Positions 1 through 10,850 of a stretch of DNA of 64,000 nucleotides are shown here, piece by piece. The translations under genes were made by a program, and so were the position numbers. The stretch's first letter is position 1. Each line of letters begins with the position of its first letter. This DNA comes from Hirsutella rhossiliensis (Eukaryota > Ascomycota > Sordariomycetes > Hypocreales > Ophiocordycipitaceae): the NCBI RefSeq assembly GCF_020360975.1, contig NW_025408671.1, forward strand, positions 124,001 to 188,000, read 5' to 3'. The notes below the pieces were generated by a model. That model saw only the letters and a program-made list of their open reading frames with translations. It searched no databases and had not been told where the DNA came from.

Positions 1-338
1 CTATTTTAGCTAAGAAAGTTAAAAGGGCTTCCCTTCCTTCTTTAAAGCTATAGAGAAAAGGTAGTTTAATAGCCTCCTTTTATCCTTTAAAAGCTTAGTA
101 AAGGACTTCTCTTTCCCTCTTATAGTTTAGGTACCTTAGGATAAGGTACTTAGCTATATACCTTCCTTAGCTATAGCAGTAGTTATCTTAGTCTACCTTA
201 TTAATCCTCTTTAAGAAGGAAAATAAAAAGCTAGCCTTAAAAAGGAGCTAGTAAAAGGCTAAAAGGGTTAGCCTAGGCCTCTTTATAAGGTCCTTTTCTA
301 GGCTAAAGGCTAAGTAAGTAGTCTTTTAAATAGATATA
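1..338 (-). mobile_element. Fragment of LINE D, 3' part
   Basis: Bases 1-338 align base for base with 19671-20008, with differences almost all of C/T or G/A type. In the second copy this stretch lies just downstream, in minus-strand sense, of a LINE RNase H domain, so it is LINE 3' sequence. It continues left of the window. The right edge abuts the LTR element starting at 339. Confidence 0.75.
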
Positions 339-514
339 TATAAGGGCTTTTGCCCTATATAGGCCTAAACTAAGTTCTAGGCTAAGTCTATATATAAGTA
401 GCCTCCGCGCTTATATAGGCTATACTTATACTTCTCTTTCTTTTCCCCCTTATAGATTATTAACCTTCTTTTAACGGACTATACCTAAGCCTACGCCTCT
501 ACCTACTCCGTAAT
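339..514 (+). repeat. 5' LTR of the Gag-only element
   Basis: 176 bp, direct copy of 2035-2211. It contains a CT-rich stretch followed by a conserved CTTATAGATTATTAA segment near its 3' third. Mutated TG/CA ends are visible. Confidence 0.75.
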
Positions 515-559
515 AGTATAATCTACCCTTTATTTTACCCTCTCTATATCCCTATATAT

Positions 560-1550
560 AGAATAGCTATTTTTAGCTACCTTTAAAGCTAACGTTTAAT
601 TACCTAGTCTAGTTAAACCGCCCGCGCTAGTATATACGCACGCGAAATATCTATACTCCTATAGTCATAAAATTAAGGCGAACGTAATACTTAGTTCGCC
701 TAGGTAATTAAGAGCCTCTTATAATAGTAGGGCTCCGTATAACTAAGAGCGGTACTACTATACCTTAATAAGTTCGATAGCTCCTCCGTAGAGCTCGAGC
801 CGTGGCTACTTTATATAGAAGTAAAGCTCCGTACCGATAGCGCCGTAATAGGGGATATCCGCGCTTAATTCGACTATCTTTACGCGAGCCTATCCCTACG
901 CTTATAAAAGTATCTCTTACCGTTTACGCGTATTAGCATAAATAGACTAGCCGACCTCCTCGTAAAGCTCCGTACTAATTACGGCGAACCTAACGTAGCT
1001 AAGTCGGTAGGCTAGGAGCTTATAACGCTCCGTTAAAAGCGGAGTAAAGCTATTCTAGCCTACCTCGTACGGTTCGAAGAGGTGCTTTATTAAGTAGACG
1101 TATATAGCTAGCCTAACGCGGTAAAGTATAATTGCCTCGTTATAAGCTTAAATTTAGATTAGCGTACCCGTCTAAGCGAAAGGTCCGTATTACTAGATAT
1201 ATATACCGATCTCGTCTACCTTCTTCGCGAGCTTAGTAGTAATAAGTTTCTTTTTTTATCTTCTTCTATAGTATAAGAAGAGGATAACGCTAGTAATACT
1301 ATAGATATCTCTATCTCCGCCTCGAGGACTAAGGATAGAAAGAGGTAGCGATAAGAGGGTCGCTATATAGGCTATAGTAGTAAATCCTATTAGTTTTTAA
1401 AGTACCCGCGCTAGGAGGCGTAGGTAAACGCACTCTAAGTAGTAGAGGGGCGCACGCGCTAAGATAGAAAGGAGGTTAGGTTTAACGATAGCGACTCTAG
1501 CGATAAGTAATCTTAGTAATACCTCTACGGGCTTCGTTAGCGTCCCCTCG
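560..1550 (+). pseudogene. gag relic with CCHC zinc knuckle
   Basis: One plus-strand frame reads as a Ty3/Gypsy-type Gag when TAG/TAA are taken as mutated Gln codons. It contains segments such as VELEPWLLYIEVKLRTD (about 790-840), LVKLRTNYGEPNVAKSVG (about 960) and LAYLVRFEEVLY (about 1050). At 1361-1408 lies a zinc knuckle with exact C-x2-C-x4-H-x4-C spacing, in which all three Cys and the His now read Tyr (codons at 1364, 1373, 1388 and 1403). After it the frame becomes Ser/Asp/Arg-rich and fades. Gag packages element RNA into virus-like particles; this copy is dead. The start codon cannot be placed. Confidence 0.65.
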
Positions 1551-2034
1551 CGTGCGGTAGTAGCTACTATATAGACGGGATATATACCTATAGCGACCGA
1601 AAAGGCGGCTAAGATATAGGAAGGCCGCTAATATAATATAACTATAGCGAAAGGGAGTGCCCGTATAGCCCTATATAGGAGGGAGCAGAGCCTTATATAC
1701 TAAAGTACCGTCCCCTATATTATAGTACTAGGAGCTACTACCGTGCGCCGATATAGGGGGGGCGGGATACTATAAGCTTACCGAAGCTAGCTATACGCCG
1801 TTCTACGTGCCTCTACTCCTTAGCTAGAAGTGCTAAAGCCCGACTCTTAAGGCGCGGCCCCTACTAATAATATAGTCTATCCGAGAAGCTCGCTTAAGAG
1901 GGTATTATACGTTATTTGCTAACGTTTTTTCCGCGACTAGGCGTACGTAGTCCGCGCGAGGGTTCTATCCCCCTAGGCGCGGTATCGGGTATTATTTAGA
2001 GGCGCGCCTCTTTAAAAGCCGGGTAGGGGTATAA

Positions 2035-2211
2035 TATAAGGGCTTTTACCCTATATAGGCCTAGACTAAGGTCTAGGCTAAGTCTATATATAAGCGGCCT
2101 CCGCGCCTATATAGGCTAGGCCTATACTTCTCTTCCTTTTCCCCCTTATAGATTATTAAACTTCTTTTAACGGACCGTACCTAAGCTTACGCCTTTGCTT
2201 ACTCCGTAATA
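2035..2211 (+). repeat. 3' LTR of the Gag-only element
   Basis: 177 bp, matches 339-514 throughout, with a few RIP-type differences and one or two indels. Confidence 0.75.
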
Positions 2212-3963
2212 ATTATCTTAACCTACTAATATATAGAAACGTCTAAACTAGACTTACGATTTAAAAGACGCTTTTAAGGTAGCGCTTAAACGTTTTCGTT
2301 ATAATAAAATAAAGATCCTTTATATAGTAGATTATATATATAGCGACTATAAAGCGAGCTAGTATTAATACCTTAAAGAATAGATATTAATTAACTAAAC
2401 TAAATATAGTATAGATTAAGTATACTTTAAAAAATAAATACTTATCTTAATTAAGGATACTATAAATATAAAGATACTATTAATAATATAATTAAAGGAG
2501 GCTTATTAATAAGAAGGCTAGTCTCTCTTAAAGTTTAGCTTATACCTTAACTCCTTAAAGAGGTATTTTAAACGCTTATTAAAAAAAGCGCGTGCTCTTA
2601 TATTTTTTATTAAGCTAGAACTATAACTTTAAGACTAAATTAACCTTTATTTAATACCTATTTATACCTATTAATAGGAAGAGCTTATATAAGTCGCTTA
2701 ATAATATTAAGATACTATTACTAATAAAAGGCAACGTATTAATACTACTTTTACCTTTAAAGGAACTAAGAATAAAAATAATACTATACCTTAAGGTAAT
2801 ATATATAAAGGGAGGAATTAAAAAAGCTAATAAGCTAGGCTAAATTATTAAGGAAATACTACTAATTCGACTAATAACTAGTAAGCTAGCGATATACTTA
2901 CTAAGGGCTAAATTAAAGGATATTATTAAGAAAGAGGATCTTTTACTTAACTAGGAATTATATATTTCTAATATAATAAGCTAGGATACCTATCTATAAA
3001 ATATATTAATATTTTAAAAGTAAAGACCTTAATAAAGACTCTTAGATTTAATACCGTAAACTAAGGAAAAGGTAAGATATTAAGGTAAACGCCTCTCCCT
3101 TAATAAACTTAATACTTATAAGATAGTTACTTAAAACTCCTATAATAATATTAAGGTAAAACCCTACTAAAGTCCCTATATACTTAGATACTTATAGTAC
3201 TATTAACCTTATAAATATATACTTTACTTAATAATAAAGATTACTATAAGTAGTACTATTATACCCTAAGTTATTAAGGCTTAGTAATAATAAGGTAAGG
3301 GAATATAAAGTATAGTTAGTACTACTTTAAATAATAAATATAAAAAGTTTTAAAAAGATAATTACTTATTTTTATATTAATACTAATAAATTAATACTAA
3401 ATAATTAAGTATTAATCCTTTTATTAGTTACTACCTTAAAGGATAAATATATTTATATTATCCTATAGAAATAATAGTAGTAGTTTAAGTATTAACTAAG
3501 TAGTAAAACTATATAAAACCCTTATAGATTCCTTTAAGAATATAGGAATAAGGTAAGGGTATATATAATAGCGCTTAATCCTAAGCTAATCCCGCTATTA
3601 AATAAAGATAAAGATAAAGGGATTTTATAAGAAAAATAAGCTAAAATCCTATTAACTCTTTATTAGTTTAAAGATACTTTCTTAGCTAATAAGTCTAACT
3701 TATTATTAGCTAAAAAGGGAACGGATTACTTAATTAATTTAATCCTTAATATAAAACCCCTTTATAAACTAATTTACTTTTTATTATAAAGGGAACTTTA
3801 AGTATTATATAACTAAATCTAAGATATAATAAAAAGGAAAATAATCTAGGAGTTAAAAAGCCTAGCTAAAGCGCTTATCCTTTTTATTTTAAAAAAGAAT
3901 AGTACCTTATAGTTATATATAGACTACTAAGGACTTAACTAAGTTATATAAAAGAATTAGTAC
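2212..3963 (+). mobile_element. Truncated Gypsy relic: gag/pol up to the start of RT
   Basis: A very AT-rich, heavily mutated stretch. Near its right end (about 3835-3985, plus strand) the translation matches the N-terminal part of Ty3/Gypsy reverse transcriptase: a segment reading LAKALILFILKKNSTL, then a YIDY-GLN block, then YLLPFIL. These correspond to the family's fingers region (SP-GAPILFV-KK-DG, CVDYR-LN, YPLP). The frame is lost where the LINE copy with its ATT-repeat tail begins. Upstream, 2212-3800 is presumably gag, protease and linker, but I recognise no motif there. No LTR belonging to it is visible. Confidence 0.55.
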
Positions 3964-4335
3964 CTTTTACCTTTTATTTTAAAGATTATTATTATTATTA
4001 TTAAGATTATACTAAGGACCTAGCTAAAGGTATCTAAAACTTTAATATTAAATAAGAGGGAAAAACTAAAGTACTTAAGGGAAAACCCTCCTTTCTTTTT
4101 ATATAAGTCTGCCTTAAATAAGGTTATAGTAGTAGTATATAGGAAATTTACGCTAGCTACTATAGGCTTCTCTTATATATTTATATTTTAGCGTAGGCCC
4201 TCTTAGGCTATAGCCGCTACTATCTTAAGTAGCCGAGGCCTAGGCTCGCTAGCCTAAGCCTAGGGTTATAGGTAGTAGTCTCTCTTTAAAGGCCTAACTT
4301 ATAAGCGCCTTTATTTACTATAGCTCCTATATTAT
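3964..4335 (-). mobile_element. 5'-truncated copy of LINE E, left half
   Basis: Aligns with 52900-53250, the 3' end of the complete LINE E, with RIP-type differences. It begins with an (ATT)n run, the LINE 3' tail read on the plus strand. It is interrupted at 4335 by Gypsy A1 and resumes at 19106. Together the two halves cover only about the last 600 bp of LINE E, as expected for 5' truncation during reverse transcription. The last five bases (4331-4335, ATTAT) are the left TSD of A1. Confidence 0.8.
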
Positions 4336-4521
4336 TATTATAGAGTAGGTAGAGGCGTACGTATAGGTGCTATCTATAAGATAATATTAATAAGCTATAT
4401 AGAGCTCTCCTATACGCGGCTAGCCCGTATATATATATATAGGATCCGGCCCTCTATATATAACTATATAGCTTAGGCTATAGCCTAAGCCTATAACCTA
4501 TAATAGTTAAAGACTCTTATA
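4336..4521 (-). repeat. LTR of Gypsy A1 (3' LTR in coding sense)
   Basis: 186 bp, begins TATTATAGAG and ends CTCTTATA (mutated TG...CA). Same length as 18920-19105 and as the LTR at 22537-22722. It contains an AGAGCTCTCC block and a palindromic CTTAGGCTATAGCCTAAG stretch. Confidence 0.9.
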
Positions 4522-4839
4522 TAATGCCCTCCCTTAAGCGCGGCGCGGCGTTGCCCTATTAACGGCTTCTATACTATAGGGCCCGTGCCGCTAGCTCTAC
4601 CCTACCCTTTTCCGTTAATCGTGCTAGCCCTACTAGCCCTATTATCCCCGCGCTTATTAGCCTAGGTAGCCGGAACCGGGCTCTATACTTATCGGCCGGC
4701 TAGCCGTTTAAATAGGGGCGCAACCTATTATATACGCCCCTATAAGCCTTAGGTTGCCTATCCCCTTAGCCTTAGGTAGCCTCCTCTACCTAGGGGTATA
4801 TAAGGCGGCATTCCCTTCTTCCTCCTTCCTTTCCTTCTC

Positions 4840-5965
4840 CTCTTTCTTTAACCGTAGTAGTAGTAGTAATAGGTAAGTTCTACTCTACCTAGGGCGTTAG
4901 TTCGTTCCTAGCTATATAGGCCGCCTTATTAACGTATACTTATAGTAATAGCTATAGTAGTAATAATAGCCCTAATAATAATAACTTCTACTAGTAAGTT
5001 CTCCGCCCTATAGAGCGGGAGGCCGTAATCCGTAATACTAACTTCTACGATAGATATATCTACCTCCCCCTCCCCCGCTTCCTCCTTCTTAAAGCGTACG
5101 GAGTTATTCGTCGATGCTATACTAGGCACGGCTAACGACGGCTCCGCCGCTACCGCTACTCCTGCCCGCGCCCCCGCGACCGCGCCTACCGCCGCCGCCT
5201 CTACCTCTACTACGCTAGCCGCCCTTACGTCGCCCTTCTAAGTAACGACGCTATCCCCGCCGCTAGCTATAACGCCCGGCCCCTCTACCCCCGCCTCCGC
5301 TACTACTACCCCCGTAAGTCCGCTACTTAATAAGCGTAGTAGCTATTTTCCGCTAACTTCTTAAAGTATAAACGCTAAGTATAGGCCGGAGCCGCCCGCG
5401 CGGCCCCCTATATATAGTACGCGTTATAGGAGCTCCCCTACGCCGACTAAGTCGGGCGCCGCCGTAGCGGTAGTTATTACTAGTACGCGCGTACCGGCCG
5501 CGCTTATAAGGCGGCGCCTCCTATCCTACTCGCTATAGCGTCGGCTTAGAAGGCCGGCGCGTATAGGTAGGCACTGGGGGCTACTAAGAAGCGCCTTACC
5601 GCCGCCGCCGCCGCCTATTATAATCTCCGCGCCCTCGAGCGCTAGGGCCTTATCCCTAAGTAAGTTCCTCTTATCTAGCTCTTCTACTTCCGCTACTAAC
5701 TCTCCCGGTACTAGGGATACTACCTCCGTCGCCCTATCGGCGGTCCCCTTAGCCGTGCCCGCCGCCGCCCCCGCCGCTGCTACTAGCCGGGCCCCCCTTA
5801 CCCCCGGAGCCCCCGGAGCCGCCGCTGCCGCTAACTAGCTCGCGGGCTTAGAGGGCCGCCTAAGCGTCTTAGAGAGCGCCGCCGCCGCTAATAAGGTAGA
5901 GGAGGATAATAAGGATAAGGATAAGGATAACGATAAGAATAAGGAGTAGGTCTAAGTAGTCTAAG
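4840..5965 (+). pseudogene. Opposite-strand ORF relic in Gypsy A1, Ala/Ser/Pro-rich with coiled coil
   Basis: Between the left LTR and the chromodomain the plus strand, opposite to pol, holds a frame with few stops. An Ala/Thr/Pro/Ser-rich region (about 5140-5310) is followed by an SSSSTSATNSPGTRD segment (about 5680) and more Ala/Pro-rich sequence. It ends in a helical stretch reading LAGLEGRLSVLESAAAANK, then a charged tail of alternating Asp and Lys (about 5840-5950). The same frame, including the charged tail, is kept in A2 (23940-24060). A3 has a deletion of about 360 bp here. The GC-rich composition could by itself leave several frames open, so this might be a shadow; the coiled-coil and Lys/Asp tail argue otherwise. 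Function unknown. Confidence 0.4.
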
Positions 5966-6019
5966 GGCTCTACCTTAAAATAAACGCTATTTTTATCTCC
6001 GCTTATATAATTACGCTTA

Positions 6020-6777
6020 CGTTATTATAACTACCTACTCTACTTTACCTACTTCGTAGTCCTAGCCCGGGCTACTATCGGTAGTCTACTAGTTTATTAT
6101 TCTTATCTACCGTTCTAAATAAGGCTTTAAACTTATCGAGGGCTATAGTTCCTATAAACTTATATATAGGTTCCTATATAGGGTTAAGATACCTATGCTA
6201 CTTAACGAGGACCTCTTAGCGTTTCCCCTTACTAACCTTTTTCTAGCGCGTAGCCCGTATCTCTTTAACCTTAAACTTATCCTCTCCTTCTACCTTAATT
6301 ATAAGCGGTTAGGTATCTACTACTTCTTATCTAGGTAGTAGGTTAAAGGAGGCTCTATAAAAGAGGTCTATATTAATCTTATTATAGACCCTTATTAAGA
6401 GACTATCGAGCTCTATAACCTATAGGCTAATAACCCTCTATACCGTAAACTTCGCGTATAGCTAGTTAAGCTTCTTCTTTAGTCGTACTAACCTATAGTT
6501 ATAGAGGTCTAGCTATACCTTATCTCCTACCGCGAACCTATTTACTAGGGCCCTAGTCTTATTAGCGTACTGCTCTTAATCTTACGCCGCGGCGGCTATC
6601 GCGGATTAATAATAATCTATAGTCTCTTATAGCTTTCGTATAAATATAAAGGCGCGGCCCTCTAGTAATAAATTACTATACTACTCCGCTACTATATCTA
6701 TAGTAAAGGGAACTAGTAAGGGTAGTTCGAAGCTATACGTTATAAAGAAAGGGGCTATCTTAATAAAGGTATATAGT
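6020..6777 (-). pseudogene. Gypsy A1 integrase C-terminus and chromodomain
   Basis: Minus-strand continuation of the A1 integrase after the Gypsy B insertion. About 6118-6290 matches a chromodomain; the same segment in A3 reads VLVK-RGYLDPT-EPIRKF, which fits the chromodomain core (VKW-GY---WEP) after Trp-to-stop changes. Upstream (about 6400-6560) is the GPY/F-like integrase tail with a DLLRRAS-type segment. In chromoviruses the chromodomain directs integration to heterochromatin, which fits the nested arrangement here. Confidence 0.65.
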
Positions 6778-7242
6778 TATAACGACCGGTGTTATTCCTA
6801 AGGGATAAACCTATCGAGGGGTTTATATTAGTAGATATAATAGGGCGTGGTCTAAGTAATAATAAGTATATTACGTTAGTAATAAGTCGGAGGTCGTAGA
6901 CCGTAGACTATAACTAGGTAATTAGAATTAGAGATAGAATCGTAATAAAGATCTATATTAAAAGCTATCGAGCTATCTATCTAAAGGAGTGTCCCGTTCC
7001 TTCCTTATATATCTTAAGAGCTTCCCTAGATCGCCGAGAGCGCTAGGTGATCCCGTCGTCTAGGAGCGCTAGAGCGCTAGAGCGATCCTGCGATCCTAGC
7101 CGTGGAGCGTTAGAGCGCTAGAGTGACCCGTCGCTCTAAACTTAATTGGCCCGTCGGTCCGTCTAATGTTCCTTGCTCCCTACGTCACGTGACCTCGTGA
7201 TATATGTTGGTCCCCGCGGTTCGCTAGACCGTGGTCGTAATA
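6778..7242 (-). repeat. LTR of Gypsy B (3' LTR in coding sense)
   Basis: 465 bp, begins TATAACGACCGG and ends GTCGTAATA. The middle (about 7035-7140) is built of repeated GAGCGCTA octamers and GCGATCCT blocks, a short inverted/direct repeat cluster. Outside this middle it resembles the B2 LTR; the middle itself is different. Confidence 0.92.
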
Positions 7243-7619
7243 GGATGCCTCCCCTCCTTTTAGTCTTGTCCCTAAGACCTACTACTTTAGCCGCCGTGTA
7301 TAAATATACCCTTATCGCGTCGTGCGTAAGTATGTCGTTCCTTGTTCTTTTATCCTTTTAGGATATGCTGCTAATAGTATATCTAGTCGTATTTAAAAAT
7401 CCTATTCCCGTAATTCCGATAAATCGCGTTAACGATCGGAGCTAGTATCCTAGACCGAGATCTACGGTGTTGAAATTATTCCTTGCTCCCGTTGTTTTCG
7501 GTTGGGCCTAACTTATAAAGTCGGCGAGCGTTCTAATCGGTGTTCTAAATATACCTCTATAGGCCGTTCTTATAATAGCTGTAATATAGCGTCCGCCTAT
7601 TCGTTTTATCCCTTTTCTT

Positions 7620-8030
7620 CCCTATCGTTCTTTTTGCTAACGTTCCTTCTTTTCTAGTTCGTCGCATTATAAATTAATAGCAAAAGATTAATTCGGACGA
7701 ACGGAAAGTAGAAGAAGCGTTAGAGGAAGCGATAGCTCGTCTAGCTTAGATTAGGAAATAGAAGCGTTTCCTAAAGGACCGAGGTAGTAAGTTGTTTTAG
7801 CGGGGTATATAAGCTATTAATAAAGAAGATAGTGTAATGCGTTCTTCTTAAGACGAATCGGTTCGTTTATTAAATAAGGAAACTATTGCTATTAGCGAGG
7901 TTTAATCGTTTAGTGCCTTAGACGTATTAGACTAGGATGCTATTCTCGGTGACCCTATATTTCCGATTAAGGGTTCGCTTAGTAGAACTGTCGGAGTAGA
8001 GAGCCGTAGTAGGTTAAGTGCTTAAGTGGT
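7620..8030 (+). pseudogene. Opposite-strand ORF relic in Gypsy B
   Basis: Plus-strand frame (gag-pol is minus) with no frameshift from about 7670 to the stop at 8024. All inner stops are TAG/TAA of Gln type. Visible segments: VEEALEEAIARLA, a basic RFLKDRGSKLF stretch, DESVRLLNKETIAIS, then an acidic-hydrophobic region, ending VESRSRLSA before the stop. The first half would form a charged helix. B2 has a diverged but clearly homologous frame at the same place, ending at the same residues. It lies between the LTR and the chromodomain. Likely a small helical protein expressed from the LTR-proximal antisense strand; function unknown. Confidence 0.55.
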
Positions 8031-8300
8031 TCCTAGGTATTTTCCTCTAGTCCGTATCCCTTCTACTTAATAAGGTATTCCTATTGCTAACCTTGTTTTC
8101 TTATATTTAGTATTTATTCGGCTTTATATTCCTAATTATTATTAACTTCGATTTTATCCTATAGTTTAGCGTTTTATAGTACTAGTTCTAATAATAAGAT
8201 ATAAAATATTAGGTGTATCCGTATTGTTATTAGTAGCGAAAGTTCGTAGTTAACTTTTAAAATAGCTTTCTTAACCTTAAACGGTCTAAGTTTCTTAAAA
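8000..8300 (-). pseudogene. Chromodomain at the C-terminus of Gypsy B pol
   Basis: Minus-strand translation contains a chromodomain core with segments EYKAE, EYLIK, KGYGLEENT and EPLKHL separated by mutated codons. This matches the EYLVKWKGY---ENTWEP pattern of chromovirus integrases. It overlaps the end of the opposite-strand ORF. Confidence 0.7.
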
Positions 8301-8499
8301 TCTAATTTATTGCTTAGTCGTTTTGTTTTAATGTTTCGTCGTACGAGGTAGACTATGTCTCCCTCTCGAAAGATTGGTCCCTATAATCTTTTCCGATTAT
8401 AATAAGTAGACATTCGTTCTCTAACGAATTAAAGTTCTTGTTATATTTCTTTATATAATTTTCGTAGCTAATCTACTTATAGTATCGCTCGTTCCGCTT

Positions 8500-9420
8500 A
8501 TAGTCCTTATTAAGTAACCTTAAATGCTTCTAGGTTATATCCGTAATTAGCGTATGCTAGTAAGAGCTTAGTTGTTTCCGTGACTAAGCTATTATAAGCT
8601 AGTTGCGCTATTAGTAGCTATTTAACCTAATCGTTTTATTCGTAGCTAATATAGTATCGTAAATATTATTTAAGCGTTTAGTTAAGTCGTTCTATTTATC
8701 TATCTATTTATAGGTAATAAGCTATGCTAAGCTTATGTTTCGTCCCTAATTATACTATAAGAGCTTGCTAAAACTTAGCTATAAATATACTTCCTTTATT
8801 AAAGATAATCTCGTTCGGTAGTCTATAATTGCTAATAATTGTTCGTAGGAATATATATACTAGCTCTTCTATATTGCTTGCTTCTTTATACGGTAAGAAG
8901 TACCCGTACTTCGTTAGTTTATCGGTAATAACGAATATACTATCGTATTTAACGTTAGTTATAGGTTCTTTTAACGGTGGTAGCTTTATAATATAATTAA
9001 AAGCTATTAAATCCTATGGTTTCTCTAGTACTAGTAGCGGTTATAATTCTCCGTATAGTTTATATCGTTTAGCTTTACTTCGTGCGTAAAGTTTATATTC
9101 TTTAATGACTTTTCGTACTACTTCCTTAAGCTATAGGAAGTTATATTATCGTCTAATCCGTTCTATTATTCTTTAGATTCCTTAGTGTCTATATATTAGA
9201 TATTCGTATATATCTTATATAACTTTATCTCGTAATTCTAGTAGTATCTAGATTTTATTCTTATATATTAAAACTTCCGAATATTCTATGTTATATCCCT
9301 TTAGTGCTTCGTGTTCTTTTATCTATTTTAGGATCTTTTAGTATATTGAGTCGTCGGGTTATACTTTAAATATTATGTTTAGCTGTCGTTGCTAGTAGTT
9401 CCCGTTTTCGTTGATTTCTA
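8500..9420 (-). pseudogene. Gypsy B integrase
   Basis: Minus-strand translation of about 8690-8990 gives an integrase catalytic core: FVITDKLTKYGYFLPYKEAS, then NYRLPNEIIFNKGS (the second catalytic Asp changed to Asn by RIP), then LGTKHKLSIAYYL and a degraded QTDGQTER box reading IDR-IERLN. Length and order are those of a Gypsy integrase. The HHCC zinc domain should lie around 9050-9350 but its His and Cys are now mostly Tyr. Catalytically dead. Confidence 0.75.
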
Positions 9421-9449
9421 AGAGCTGTCCTTTCGCTATAGGTGCTTCT

Positions 9450-10850
9450 ATATTATAGTCACTTCGTCGACTAAGGGCATTAGCTCGACCGTTTTCTATT
9501 CCTTTTCTATAGATTATTTTATAGTCGAATTCCGATAAATATTTAGCCTATCGGATCTATCGTCCGTTTAACTATTATATCGTTGTAAAATATAAGATGT
9601 TCTTATAGTCTATATAGACCTTAACTTTATATTTGCTTCTAAGAAGGTAGTATCGAAATTCCTTAAAAGCTTAAATAATTGCGAGGAATTCTTTATCGTA
9701 GATAGGGTAATTAAGTTCTACGCTATATAGCTTTTTCGAGTAGAATACAATTAGTTATAGTCTTCCTTTATCGCCCTTTTATCCGATTTATACTCCTAGA
9801 GTAAAGTCTAATATATCGGTTTCGAGTTCGATTTATCGTTCTAGATCGAAGGTAGTTAAGACTAGTTCTTACGTAATCGTAGTCTTAATATATTCGAAAG
9901 CTTCGTTGGCTTTATCGTCCTATATAAATTCTTTTTCCTTCTTTATTAAGTCGTATAGTAGTGCTATAATCTTTCCGAAATCTTTAATAAATCGTTAGTA
10001 GTAATTTATAAATCCTAGGAAACTTTATACGTCCTTAACGTTCTTTAGCGTTAGCTATTCTTTAACTAAGTTAATCTTATCTTATTATATTTATATCTCT
10101 CTTAGTAAGATCGTATATCTAAGAAAGTCTACTTTCTATATATAGAACTTACTTTTCTTTAGTTTAACTAGTAACTTCGCATTCTAAAGTACGCGGAGTA
10201 CCTTATAGACGTATTCCTTATATTCTTCTAGGGTGTCCGAGAAGATTAGGATATTATCTAGGTATACTACTATAAAGATATCTAAGTATTCGCGTAGGAT
10301 ATTATTGATTATCCGTTAGAAGGTAGCTAGTATATTTATAAGTCTAAATAGTATTACTAGATATTCGAATAGTCCGAATTTCGTTCTAAAGGCTATTATC
10401 TATTCGCGTCCTTTTTTTATACGTATTAAGTTATAGGCGCCTTTAAGGTCGAGGGCTATAAACTATTTTTTGCCGTATAGTCGATCTCGTAGTTCCGATA
10501 TAAGCGGTAATAGTATTCGGTCCTTTATTATAATATCGTTTAGGCGTCTATAGTCGATAACTAGTCGTAGCTTGCCGTTTTTCTTTAGAATAAATATAAC
10601 TAGATAGCCTGCTTTGGATATTAATATTCGTATATATCCTTTTCGTAGATTCTCGTCGAGGTAGTCGCGTAGCGTTTATAGTTGCTTTTCGTTTAGGTTA
10701 TAGATTTTATAGAACGTCGGCGTTATTCTATCCTTAAGATAAATTTCGTGGTCCTATTAGCTATATTTAGGTAACCCTATCTCGAGTTCTTCCTTAAAGA
10801 GTTTATTGTATTTCCGGTATTCCTAGGGGATGTTCTTTATTCTATCTTAT
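9450..10850 (-). pseudogene. Gypsy B reverse transcriptase and RNase H
   Basis: RT catalytic box at about 10246-10290 reads VVYLDNILIFSDTLEEYKEY on the minus strand; the second Asp of YLDD has become Asn. RNase H follows (about 9480-9780), recognisable from FYSKKLYSVELNYPIYDKEF, the VYIDYKNILYF segment and a degraded ADALSRR-type motif reading RANALSRRSDY. Spacing is normal for Ty3/Gypsy. The same domains occur in B2 around 29950-31450. Confidence 0.8.

Larger units (their letters stand above)
339..2211 (+). mobile_element. Small LTR element encoding only Gag (TR-GAG-like)
   Basis: Two direct repeats of 176-177 bp (339-514 and 2035-2211) enclose 1.5 kb. Both repeats begin TATAAGGGC and end CTCCGTAATA, the RIP-mutated form of the canonical TG...CA ends. 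The interior encodes a Gypsy-type Gag on the plus strand (see the gag entry) and is too short for a pol gene; no RT or integrase motif is visible. The bases next to the repeats (ATATA on the left, ATTAT on the right) do not form a clear 5-bp target duplication, so the exact insertion history is unsure. It could be a deletion derivative of a full element or a terminal-repeat retrotransposon with Gag mobilised by a partner. Confidence 0.7.

Noticed and set aside
7173..7361. 62-codon plus-strand ORF across the end of the Gypsy B LTR
   Set aside because: It runs from the LTR into the purine tract and is not conserved in B2.
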